Below are positions 9,339 to 18,560 of a stretch of 24,651 bases of DNA, in pieces. Positions within the stretch are counted from its first letter, which is position 1. Each line of letters opens with the position of its first letter. Origin of the DNA: Plantago elongata (taxonomy: Eukaryota; Streptophyta; Magnoliopsida; Lamiales; Plantaginaceae); NCBI GenBank assembly GCA_036897095.1, contig JAYMSP010002384.1, positions 1-24,651 on the forward strand. The letters run 5' to 3'. The translations under genes were made by a program, and so were the position numbers. A model generated the notes under the pieces. It saw nothing but the letters and a program-made list of their open reading frames with translations. It had not been told where the DNA came from and made no database searches.

Positions 9339-9986
9339 ATGTCTTCTTCTTTCAGACAAAGGACATCAACAGCATCATCAAACACACCAACCGAGGCACC
9401 CGAAAACAACGGCCAAGGTCTCGTACCAGCGCCCCGTCCACCACCTCAAAGCACTATCTCCCAAGCCTTGGAGTACTCGGCTCATCTAGCAAACCTCCTC
9501 CCGACAGGAACCTTGCTTGCATTCCAGCTCCTCACGCCAGTTTTCACAAACAATGGATCATGTGATGCCGCCACACGTCCCATGACGTTAGTCCTTCTTT
9601 TCGTGCTATCCCTTTCATGCTTCCTTGCATCATTCACTGATAGCGTCAAGGCATCGGACGGTCAAGTTTACTATGGGTTTGTGACGGCAAGAGGGTTATG
9701 GCTGTTTGATACTCCAAGTGCAGTTGCCTCGGGGATACCGGACCTGAGCAAGCTCCGGCTGAGTTTCATAGATATGGTTCATGCTATTCTATCTGTGCTT
9801 GTGTTTTTCTCAGTGGCGTTAAGAGATAAGAATGTGGTTAGCTGCTTGTATCCCAAGCCCGGACATGAAACTCAGGAGGTGTTGGATATTGTTCCAATAG
9901 GGATTGGACTTGTTTCTAGTTTGTTGTTTGTGGTTTTTCCTACTAAAAGACATGGGATTGGCTACCCTGTAACAAGAGATAGGTGA
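9339..9986 (+). CDS. DMP: DUF679 domain membrane protein (DMP family, DMP4-like)
   Basis: A single-exon gene of 215 aa, the usual length and structure for plant DMP proteins. These are small four-pass membrane proteins found in the ER, tonoplast and other endomembranes. Members have been linked to senescence and membrane remodelling, and the DMP8/DMP9 branch to gamete fusion. A variable Ser/Thr/Pro-rich tail (1-40) precedes four hydrophobic segments at about 53-69, 84-103, 143-161 and 184-201. Family signatures include LANLLPTGTLLAFQ (50-63), a TNNGSCD loop (70-76), FTDS (99-102), the GxVTARGLW region (113-121) and C-terminal RRHGIGYP-like KRHGIGYP (203-210). The LEYSAHLANLLPTGT start and GIGYPVT end are most like the DMP3-6 group as I know it, not DMP8/9, but the exact paralogue is uncertain. 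The ATG is preceded by AGAACA and lies downstream of a TATA box. The gene converges on MAC5. Confidence 0.92.
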   Translation: MSSSFRQRTSTASSNTPTEAPENNGQGLVPAPRPPPQSTISQALEYSAHLANLLPTGTLLAFQLLTPVFTNNGSCDAATRPMTLVLLFVLSLSCFLASFTDSVKASDGQVYYGFVTARGLWLFDTPSAVASGIPDLSKLRLSFIDMVHAILSVLVFFSVALRDKNVVSCLYPKPGHETQEVLDIVPIGIGLVSSLLFVVFPTKRHGIGYPVTRDR

Positions 9987-10246
9987 TCATTTCATCATTC
10001 ATTGTCTGTATGAACATTCATAAACTTGTAGCTTTTGAACTATTTATATTTACGGCTAAGGCATGTTCACGATATATTCTCCAAACATTCGATAATAACT
10101 TTGACGAAATAAAATTGGAACTTGTGGCAGTACAAACAAATGTATCATGGAAATTTCATGTTTGTCCAAGAAAGAGGGGCAGCTTAATACCAAGTTTAAA
10201 TGCAAAATGAGTTCTTAACAGAAATTGGTCAGGCCTTGGTTCAAGT
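9987..10246. other. Convergent intergenic gap between DMP and MAC5
   Basis: Only 260 bp separate the two stop codons, so both 3' UTRs and their polyadenylation signals must fit here and may overlap on opposite strands. The sequence contains ATAAAATTGG and ATTTATATTTACGG stretches that could serve as poly(A) elements for DMP. There is no additional gene. Confidence 0.6.
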
Positions 10247-12626
10247 TTAGGTTTGCTGTGAGGTGCTAGCTGGATCTCTCTGCTGTGGATCACCACCAGG
10301 AGGTGGTGGACCAGGCATCCGTGGTTGATACGATGCTGGAGGGTATTGTTGTTGAGGGGGTGGAGGTCCAGGTCGCGGCATATAACCATAAGGTGGATAA
10401 TGTGGAGGGTAGAATTGACCTTGTGGTGGTGGTGGTGGCGGCATGCCTGAATGACCATATCTGGGCCCTGGGTGGGTAGGAGGAGGTGGACCTAATTTGC
10501 CTTCTCCTGATGATCCTCCAGAACCACTCGCACCATCTTGAGACGGAATAATAGCACCCATCCTCTGAGGATCCATCGAAGGATAATATGCCCTATCCTG
10601 TTGGGGCAATGGAGGAATATTGAAGTAAGACATTTGAGGGGGTTGTTGGTCCTGTGTGCCAGGTGGCTGGTTCTGCTGCTGTGATATAACAGCCCTAGGC
10701 AACAATCCACTGTGAGTCACTGCTTGCTGGTCCGAGACTTCAGGTTCGGGCCTTGGTGCTTGTGGACGGCCCCATAGTAACTTCATCCTTAACCCTTTGA
10801 TGACAAGTCTGTTTGAAAGCTCTTCAGCTGCTTTCTCTGCACCTTCTCTTGTTGTGTATGTGACAAACGCACAAGCACGTTGGAGGACCAGTTTTACAGA
10901 CTCAATTTCTCCATGAGCGTAGAAGTTATCTCTTAAGTCTTGCTCTGTAATCCGCGCATCAAGCCCACCAACATAGAGGGTTCTTATACTCTCGTCATCA
11001 GGAGGTTCAAGAGTAGGCATTTCTCCTGCTTTGTTAAGTAGCTTCATTGCAACTGGGTCGTTAACTCTGGGAGAATCAGCAAAAATTAAAGATTAGCAAT
11101 ATTAAAGACTAGTATATGAATGACAATAAATTATGATTATGACCAACACATGGAATGATGAAATGCAGATTGTAATCAAGCCTGAACATGGAACCTAACA
11201 TGTATGGTGTAATTTTAATACCAACAGACAAGAAAGATAAACTGCATTAATTCATTAAGCTAACTGGCATTCCAAAAACATTTGGTTAGCAAAGAAAACT
11301 AACACTAAAATAAACCCAAAACAAATATTGGCAGAATTCACTGATAAAGATAGCAGAAAGTTTTACCATAAAACAAAACTGAATTATAGCAATCGTCTGA
11401 GCATGCATACACAATTAAGGACAGCTAATTGGACAGTATCATGATAAAATGAAATGCAGAACTATAACTATAAGTAGCATACCCATAATAACGATCTTTA
11501 ATATTTTGCTGGGACAACTCTCCTGTCTCAGGCATCTCGTGCCTATATGGGCATTCAGGGCCTCTTGTACATTGACCGCGAACAAAGAAACTGCAAACAT
11601 GTGCTCTATTTCTCTTGTAGTATGGGGTGGTTCTCTGGAGCTTCATGATCGTATCATTAGCACGAACCTTTCCATACGAAGACTCATAATCTAATCCAGC
11701 TCTTGCCTACAACATACATAAATAATTAGGACATATAATCATAAAGAGCTCACAAATAAGAATTCTATACACCAGAAATAAAGTAAAGTAAATATGAATC
11801 TGATATGAGAAAGTCAAAAGCCTGACATACCCTGCGATCGTGCTCCTCTGCGAAGTATTCTCTGTTCACATCGCTTTTTGGAATAGCATCATTGGAATTG
11901 ATACTTAGTGCTGTATCACGAACCTGTACAGGCAGCCCATACTCAAGGTCCAGAAGGCAAACCTGACACACGTTCTTCAGTTTACTGCAGGTCTGGCAAA
12001 TCTCGGTCTTCTTATACCTTGCATCACGACCTGGTCTCCACCTAAACACTGTGAAGGGCCTAGTACAGATCTTGCACTCCTTATCATAGTCAGCTTTAGT
12101 CTGCAGAACAAGGAATAAGTTGAGCAATCACATCTACTTCCCAAGTACACTATCATTAAATGCTCAAAAACTACACAACAGCAAAGAACCCTATTAAGCA
12201 TAAACCAGAACTAACAAAATTTACAGAAAAGAACAAATCAAACGCAACTGTCACAACTCACAAGATACAGGATTAACACAGTAATTAATCCTTTTATGCA
12301 GCCACAAGTGAAAGAAACAAAAACAAAAAACAAAAACAATGGATACATGTACGCGATAACTAAATCCTTATATGGAGCCAAAAGCAAAAGAAACAGAGCC
12401 AACTGACAAAAATCATACTAGCAAAATAAAAAATACAGCAGAATACTCTATTCGATTCGATTCAATTCCAATAGAAGGTAAATATCAACCAAAGCATTTG
12501 CATACAAGCAAGTAAAATTACCATTCGAACATAAGGATTATCGCCCAAGCATGATTCACAGATAATAGGAAAGTCGGAGCGCTCCCATCCATCAGCTTCC
12601 GCATCCCTCAGCAACCTATGAGCCAT
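10247..12626 (-). CDS. MAC5: RBM22/SLT11-type pre-mRNA splicing factor (MAC5, C3H4/C3H25-like)
   Basis: Four coding exons on the minus strand, 12522-12626, 11831-12100, 11483-11706 and 10247-11066, join in frame to 472 aa, close to known plant homologues. All junctions are GT-AG. The family (yeast Ecm2/Slt11, human RBM22) sits in the NTC/MOS4-associated complex and contacts U6 snRNA and the intron in the active spliceosome. In plants it also affects immunity and miRNA processing. Features in order: N-terminal Cys pairs C23/C26, C44/C47, C70/C73 and C80/C83; a CCCH zinc finger C163-x7-C171-x5-C177-x3-H181; an RRM at about 228-300 with RNP2 LYVGGL (230-235) and RNP1-like ACAFVTYT (264-271); then a Pro/Gln/Gly-rich tail to 472. 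The start [10 protein letters not shown] matches the family. In MAC5, the last exon starts at 11066, since AG|AGTTAAC keeps the frame (GGA GTT AAC). Orthology to MAC5A versus MAC5B cannot be decided. Nothing suggests damage. Confidence 0.95.
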
Positions 12627-12719
12627 TCTCGATGCTTAATTGTATACTGCAAGTCAGTTAATGATAATAATATTAGAGAAACAATAAACAGATTCGATTA
12701 CTTTGAATAATAAAACCAT

Positions 12720-12728
12720 AAACCCTAG
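12720..12728 (+). promoter_or_regulatory. Telo-box-like motif AAACCCTAG
   Basis: AAACCCTAG, read on the plus strand, lies within the proposed leader intron of MAC5. A second copy lies at 12805-12813. Telo-boxes (AAACCCTA) are known near the starts of plant genes for translation and RNA metabolism. Two copies in 95 bp fit a housekeeping splicing factor, though chance occurrence is possible. Confidence 0.4.
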
Positions 12729-12804
12729 CTGAACTTCGCCTATGCAAATACAGGCAACACAAAGCATATACGAGCAGGTAAAAAGGGGGATTCGATAAAA
12801 TCAG

Positions 12805-12813
12805 AAACCCTAG
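12805..12813 (+). promoter_or_regulatory. Second telo-box-like motif AAACCCTAG
   Basis: A second exact AAACCCTAG, 85 bp from the first, near the proposed 5' splice site of the MAC5 leader intron. The same interpretation and uncertainty apply. Confidence 0.4.
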
Positions 12814-13204
12814 CGTCGATCTGAAATCGTCGATGTGTACGTTACCTTGCAATAATGTTAGTTCGGGGAGAATTCAAACGGCGGTTCCAGGTGCTGCTGA
12901 GATTTCTACTGGAGGCGAAGGTCCGTTTGTGAGAGGTGATGCGATTCGTCTGAGTGAGAGGGTTTGGGTTAAAATGACGATTTTGTAAGGTAAAATTTAG
13001 CTCATCTTCGAGGATTGGGAATTGGGATTCGAAAGGGAAAGAAACAACAAAGATGGACCGGAGAGAAAGAAAGAAAGGAAAATAGACCCCTTGGCCTTTG
13101 CTAAATAGTGTTTGTTCGACCTGGTCCAACCGTGGTCGATGGTACATAACGTAGATTGGTTTTTTTTTTCTAAACGAATATATGTAAATTGGTGTAATAG
13201 TTTA

Positions 13205-13524
13205 TTATAACATACCCGGCCAAGCCCGACCCTGTAGATCGGTAGGGTTCCTCAGGAACAGCTTTCCGGGTGATATATGTTAGCTCCATTGTACAACACA
13301 TGTCTTGTCCCAGACACTTTATCCTCACTCGTGCACAAACCAGAAGACTTCTCAGTTCGTCACCCATCATAAGAATACTCCAGAACAAGCACGCTAAACT
13401 ATGTAGTTCTCGTAGAATTCCCGAAAAGAAAGATGCACCTCGTTAATATGAGTAGCGTTTTCAATACCTTTAACTCTTTAATCTTCGCTTAAAATTCTTG
13501 ACCGGTATATAAAATTTAACATCA
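13205..13524 (-). mobile_element. 5S rRNA-derived LTR, Cassandra TRIM-like (probably solo)
   Basis: Read on the minus strand, about 13328-13441 is recognisably 5S rRNA-derived. TTAGCGTGCTTG (within 13386-13400) corresponds to the 5S A box, and GATGGGTGACGAACTGAGAA (from 13368 downward) corresponds to the C-box region GATGGGTGACCTCCTGGGAA. The block is bracketed by GTGCATC and GTGCAC, which can close a 5S-like stem. It is followed by CCGATCTACAGGGTCGGGC and ends near GGGTATGTTATA. A 5S segment inside a short LTR is the hallmark of Cassandra TRIM retrotransposons. No primer-binding site or second LTR was seen, so a solo LTR is likely. The outer limits are approximate and no target duplication was found. 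Confidence 0.62.
13328..13441 (-). ncRNA. 5S rRNA-like segment with pol III internal promoter relics
   Basis: Roughly 114 nt resemble 5S rRNA through the A-box and C-box regions but differ at many positions, for example GACGAACTGAG in place of GACCTCCTGGG. It is therefore a diverged, LTR-borne copy and not a functional ribosomal 5S gene. It could still bind TFIIIA or drive pol III transcription, which is not shown. Confidence 0.6.
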
Positions 13525-13754
13525 GACATTCACAAACTAAGGATTCTAGATAGAGCAACCTGATGTTGCATTTGAATTTTAAGTTCACTTTGAGTAATAT
13601 AAGTATGCGGTACAATTTTTTAACTTAGAAAGCGTGTGGGGTAGGAATTTTCGCATTTCCATATACTACATTACTTCTACAATAATTGGAGAATAGTTCA
13701 TATGTTCTGAAAAACTCATCTCATTTTGACCTAATTTTTAAAAAAATCTGATTG
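13525..13754. other. Spacer between the 5S-bearing LTR and a foldback element
   Basis: AT-rich DNA with no gene or repeat that I recognise. Confidence 0.35.
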
Positions 13755-14466
13755 TGTCATTTTTTAAAAAGGTTCCTTTGTTTGTTACTGTTCGATTTTG
13801 ATACCTTAAGTTGATATTTTGAATACTCCATCGGTCAAAATGAACTAGAAAAAATTCTTAAAATGTACCTTAATTTGTGTTATCGAAAAATATATCTTAT
13901 TTTAGTGAACGTCCAATTTTGATACCTTATATATTCATTTGCCCAATTTGAATAGTTTGTTGGTCAAATTTTACGGTGTGTATTAGTATCAATTAACACA
14001 TTTTTGTTAAAATGTAAGGATCACACACTTTGAATACAAAATTAATAGCAAAAGTACGTACTAAATTAATTTTAATCTGAAAAATACACATAAATTAAAT
14101 TTAAAGTATTAAACCATAATATAATCCTCATTTATAAAGCAAAACCCAAATATCCATTATTTCATGAACCCTAATTGACTTTCCCACCCAAAATTGAGCA
14201 ATTTCACTCGGAATTGAAGTCTAAATTATAGGTTATTTATGACGACCTCCGTTTGGACGACAACGTACCGAAATTGAACAAATAAAAAATATAAGTATCA
14301 AAATCGAATTATCACAAAATAAGGTACCTTTTTTTAATTTTTCTAGAAAAATTAATTGTTCCATCAATTTTAACTGACGGAGTACTCAAATTAAATAAAA
14401 TATTAACTTAAAAAATACTAAAATTAGACAGTAACAAACAAATGTGCCTTTTTCAAAAATTACATA
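13755..14466. mobile_element. Foldback element with long two-part inverted repeat
   Basis: The left arm contains module A (13755-13850: AAAAAGG, TTTGTTTGTTACTGT, AAGTTGATATTTT, AATACTCCATCGG) followed by module B (13862-13970: TTATTTTAGTGAA, AATTTTGATACCTTATAT, CCAATTTGAATAG). The reverse complement of the right side gives module A at 14345-14466 (AAAAAGG, TTTGTTTGTTACTGT, AAGTTAATATTTT, AGTACTCCGTCAG), then module B at 14255-14335. Arms are roughly 200 bp each and mirror-ordered around about 285 bp of unique DNA. That order indicates one large inverted repeat, typical of MITEs or foldback elements. The superfamily and target duplication are not determined. Confidence 0.65.
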
Positions 14467-15340
14467 ACTTAAGGTACCTTTGTCGAATTCTTCCCTCCTA
14501 TTCCATGACAAACAGTTTCAATTATTACTACAAAGAAAGTTTAACCTATGATTATGATTGTAAATTGGCAAACAATTCAAGTTGAGATTAAGCAAACTTA
14601 TTGTTCAACACGTAACTAATTTTTCCGAACAATAGAAATATCAACGTAATATTGATTCATGAATTTGAGATTAAGTCGTTGTCAAAATTAAATTTTATTG
14701 AGTGTAACAAATCAAACTTCAACAACTTATAAAAATGAATGAATTATGTTTAATTTATAATTAATATCATCCCCTCTAACAAACACAAACAACAATATAT
14801 ATCATCAAGTCTACTTGTCTTTTCGAAGTGCTCCATTCTCAAATTAGCAGTAAGGAGAACATGATCAACACATATTTAATCTATAAGACAAATCTTAGAT
14901 CTAATAAGAAATTGGATGCCTTGTACCTCTACCTCTTGATCAATTATTGCAAGTTCAAATTTTAATTGTGATAGCTATACAACTATAGAAAGTAAGAATC
15001 ATGTAGAAGCTCCCCAAAGTTTTTCGTGATCAATTTGGACTTATTTGAATATTGTCAAGCTTCTACAAATATTGACCTGATCCATATGTCCATTAATATG
15101 TAGGTGAACGTTGGTGAGAACCAAGTTAGAGACCACAATTAGAACATGTGGGACCAAACTTTCCATGTGATGTGAGGATCCTAATAAATCCTCTAAATGC
15201 CAAATATAGTGTGCATTTTCCAAATGTCCTGCCCACCAGGAGTTATGATTCATGGCACTCCATACTTCAAACATCCCCTCAAATTCTCCATCATGCCACA
15301 TTAGACATTTTCGAAAACTAATTTGAAATTTTTACGGTCA
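14467..15340. other. Intergenic DNA of unknown content
   Basis: Mostly AT-rich. A less AT-biased patch at about 15041-15301 has an 86-codon open frame on the minus strand, rich in Trp, His and Met, which matches no family I know. I treat it as unresolved and probably non-coding. Confidence 0.35.
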
Positions 15341-16059
15341 GATAGTAGTCGTACTACTTGTTAAAATGAGATATTAGTCGTGCAACCATTAAGATCTAAT
15401 CTTGACCATTGATTTTATGTACAACTACTCCTACTATGTACGACAACTTAAAAGTACTCGTACTAATTATTTACTAATCTACCCATTGAAGTTTCTTTTA
15501 ATATATATGTTTTTTAGGGAGTCTTAGAAGAGACCACCCATAAAGAAATATTTAAGAGACTAACTTCCTTTAATTATACCAACACCCCAAACCAAAAGCT
15601 AGCTACCAAAAGTACCCCAACCCAATTAAGGGCTAGAAAGTGGATACTTACAAATGAGTTAAGCGGGTCATTATATATACTCAATTATAACCCACATACA
15701 TCATAACTCAAAACCCTAAAAAACTGAAAACTCAAAATTCATCTCTCTCGTCGGGACAGTTGCAAGTCGCTGGAAAACATGTTCAAATTCGTCGGAAACA
15801 ACATCACAAAGGTAAAAATATGGATGTTTGATGATGTTCATCTCGAAATATGCCTTTTCAAGCAAATTCTATCCAAATCGACTAAATCAAGCTCAAGATT
15901 ATTAGAAACAACACCAAGAAGGTAAGAACAACATATCTCGACAGTCGTTTATCTGAAATCGGTGTTTGTTTTACAATTGTAGTTGAAAATTGGATCCAGA
16001 TCTGAAAATTGTGTTATTGTTATATCAAATGCTCTGGCTAATCTGTGTGATGTTGTGAC

Positions 16060-17035
16060 TTTTCTCTGTAATGTCCTTGCTTATATATAAGATGCCCAAT
16101 AAAACATAGTGCATGAACATATGCTCGAAAATTGGTATTTCTATTACGACTTAATTGTTTATCCACAGATCTACTCAAAAAGTTCTCGTATATCATTTTC
16201 AGAAAAAATGTTTTGATACAAATATAAATTGATGAATATTTTTTTTTTTCATAATAGAAGTTGAGATTTTGAGATAGGTTTGAAAAAATCGCATACAACA
16301 GTGATAAGCCGTTCGGGATTATTTGTGTTATGTTTGAACCTATATCAGTAATGTTCTCAATTATATGTGTAACGTTCTGCTTGTTTTATTGATTTTATGT
16401 GATGATTCATGTAATGTTTGTAGATTTTTCAGCTACGAACTCAATGAAAAAATATAACTTATTTTTAAGTGTAATGTATATAATGTTCTTGGTGATGTAT
16501 GTAAGGTTTATACTAATGCATGTAATGTTCTTCATATAGATAAATTTGGAGTTGAAGTTAACATGAGTCTTGGAGGATGGCCAAATAGAAATCTTTAATG
16601 AGTTTGAATCTCCCAGTGTCTATGTAATAGAAAAGTGATGTTGTTGTCCAAAAAATATTATTACCTTTAGTGTTTTTCTTAACTATGTTGGTAATGTTAT
16701 AAACTATTTGTGTAATCTTAACAACTATTTAGTAAAATGTTCTTAGATATACGTATATATATGAGGTTTGATTTAGAGTATAATGTGCTTAACTGTATAT
16801 GTAATGTTCACGACAATTTAAGTAATGTTTCAGACTATATAATTAATGTTCGTTTCTATTTGTCTGAAACGACGGTTTATTTTTTGATTGTGTAAGATCC
16901 GCGCACAACCCGCAAAATTATATAACCCGCCCATCAACCCGCGAAATTAATTGAAAGCATGATAAGTCACTTATTTGAGTAATGTTTTAGCGTATTTGGG
17001 TAATGTTCTCGCTTATTGAGTAATGTTCATTATTC
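16060..17035 (+). repeat. Degenerate short-period repeats around TAATGTT(C)
   Basis: The motif GTAATGTTC, or close variants (GTAACGTTC, GTAAGGTTT, TTAATGTTC), recurs more than fifteen times, mostly 20-45 bp apart and often preceded by TATTTG or TATGTG. All copies read in the same direction. This could be a decayed minisatellite or a subterminal repeat region of a DNA transposon. Confidence 0.65.
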
Positions 17036-17398
17036 GGAAAAGATAAATATAATGGACAGAAAAAAAAACTGCTCAAAACTGTTTTATAACTCGAAACCCG
17101 CGAGAATTGTTTTAACCGGTTCGCTGACCCGCGAGAAATTGAGATAAATTGCAATTTAGTCTGTCTTTTTTGTCTCAATTAATTATTGGTCTCTTATAAG
17201 ACTTTATGCTATATTTTATATATAATAAAAAATAAAAATAGAACTTAAATTTTACTATATTAGAGGCCCTTTTATTTTAAACTTAAGAAAATACACCCAC
17301 TCAATAAATTTCTTTATATTATCTTTTTTTTTAAATACAGAATTCTCAAATTGTTCAAATTTCCATTGAACTCCCAAAACATTTTTTTAAATTAAAAA

Positions 17399-17600
17399 AT
17401 GACCGGAGCTCCGATCAACGTACCTGAGATCCGGCTAGGGCCTCTATGGAAGCAAGCTCAAAAAAGAGCAGCTTCCATGCATGGATCCAAGCTTCTCCAT
17501 GGAAGCTGTTTACATCAGCTCGGAATTTGTTCCGAGCAGATTTCGAGCTTCCATGGAAGTTGGAACACGGAGCTTCCGACTCCGTTTTTAAGAAAAAGAA
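17399..17600. other. GC-richer hairpin cluster
   Basis: Three inverted repeats lie within 91 bp. CAGCTTCCATG (17469-17479) pairs exactly with CATGGAAGCTG (17498-17508) across an 18-nt loop. GCTCGGAA (17518-17525) pairs with TTCCGAGC (17530-17537) across TTTG. CTTCCATGGAAG (17548-17559) is a perfect dyad. GAGCTTCC and GCTTCCATG recur throughout the patch. Base composition differs sharply from the AT-rich surroundings. The open frames here (about 70 codons) have no family resemblance. Confidence 0.7.
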
Positions 17601-18056
17601 AGAAGAAATAAAGTTTCAAATTGTATATTCTTGGATCTCGGTACGTGATGGTTGACTGCAGGTGGTCTGTGGTGGTGGACTGGTGGTGAAGGAAGGTGGA
17701 GGAGATGGTGGTGGAATAAGTAGAGGGGAGGAGTTTTGGGGAAGAAGAAAAAATTGAGGGTTTAAAATGTAAATTCAAGAATAATTAAGTGTAATAATAT
17801 AAAAGAAAGGATCAAATATAAAATTAAAAAAATTATTTTTGAATTTATATGTAAGCACTTTAAAAACGTAAGGGAGAGTTTTGTAATTGTTTAAATCGTA
17901 GATATTAATTTGCAAAGTAACAATCTTGGAGGGGTTGATTATGTAAATATCTTATAGAATTATAAAATAAAAACTAAATAAATGAATAAAGGGCATGATT
18001 GATAAACTATTTAGTGTACGACTTATATTTTATTTTAACTATGTACGATTACTATC

Positions 18057-18190
18057 TCATCATAGAAAGGGGTTTGTCTTGCAAGAGACCTTTCATTTTG
18101 GAGAGATCCGAAAATCCCCTCCAAATGGTAAAACTAAACAATTATACATTTTTTTTGCAACTTGACTTTAGATAACTTTTCCCGGATCAT
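18057..18190. other. Spacer between the TIR element and the ACTAGACAAT repeats
   Basis: A short stretch containing AGAGACC and GAGAGATCC purine-rich segments. No gene is visible. Confidence 0.3.
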
Positions 18191-18560
18191 TAAAAACAGG
18201 TCAAGTAAAAACTAGACAATAAAATGTAAAAACTAAACAATAGTGTAAATTCAATATCATTTAAAAACGAGAGAATTCATTTTATAAACTAGTAGACAAT
18301 ATAATGTAATAACTAGATAATATAGATTACACCGAATAAATTTTTTGTACAAATAATAAAACTAAACAAGATCAATTATAAAACTAGATAATATAGTTAC
18401 AAAACTAGATCATATGTTGTAAAAACTAGACAATACATATTAAAAATTAGACAGTTCAACACAAATGTACAACATAAAAATATAAATGAAAAATTAGACA
18501 AAAATTAATAAAAACTAAAACACATGATATTTATATAAAAATTAAATAATATTTATTAAA
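18190..18560 (+). repeat. Degenerate AAAACTAGACAAT repeat field
   Basis: The unit AAAACTAGACAAT(A), with variants AAACTAAACAAT, AACTAGATAATAT and AAATTAGACA, recurs about a dozen times in the same orientation. Spacing is irregular, about 20-50 bp. Many copies are followed by ATA or ATGTA. It is non-coding and its origin is unknown. Subterminal repeats of a DNA transposon or a decayed satellite are both possible. Confidence 0.65.

Larger units (their letters stand above)
12647..12845 (-). other. Probable 5'-UTR intron of MAC5
   Basis: On the minus strand, TTGCAAG|GTAACG (donor at 12845) and TGACTTGCAG|TATAC (acceptor at 12647) bracket about 200 bp, ending 20 bp upstream of the ATG. Leader introns are common in this type of housekeeping gene. 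The call is by splice-site consensus and needs a transcript. Confidence 0.5.
15341..18056. mobile_element. Possible 2.7-kb non-autonomous DNA transposon with terminal inverted repeats
   Basis: GATAGTAGTCGTAC at 15341-15354 and GTACGATTACTATC at 18043-18056 are inverted partners (13 of 14). The similarity continues inward through GTTAAAATGAGATATTAGTCGT on the left (in two pieces) and its counterpart at 18015-18042, about 43-45 bp in all. Inside are a TATA-like stretch (about 15671-15680), an 11-codon reading frame from ATG 15779 ending at a donor-like AAAG|GTAAAA, a long field of degenerate TAATGTT repeats (16060-17035), and a hairpin-rich GC patch (17399-17600). No transposase-like protein is encoded. 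The superfamily and target duplication are not established. Confidence 0.42.

Noticed and set aside
10285..10710. Frames overlapping the Pro-rich 3' end of MAC5 on both strands
   Set aside because: They are by-products of repetitive Pro/Gln codons. The MAC5 frame alone continues the RRM protein.
12842..13147. 101-codon minus-strand frame upstream of MAC5
   Set aside because: It lies in the 5' UTR and promoter of MAC5, has low-complexity composition and lacks any family resemblance.
13170..13388. 72-codon minus-strand frame in the 5S-like LTR
   Set aside because: The DNA is explained by the 5S-derived LTR. The frame is accidental.
13328..13441. Genuine ribosomal 5S gene
   Set aside because: There are too many substitutions in the C-box region, no tandem array, and LTR-like flanks.
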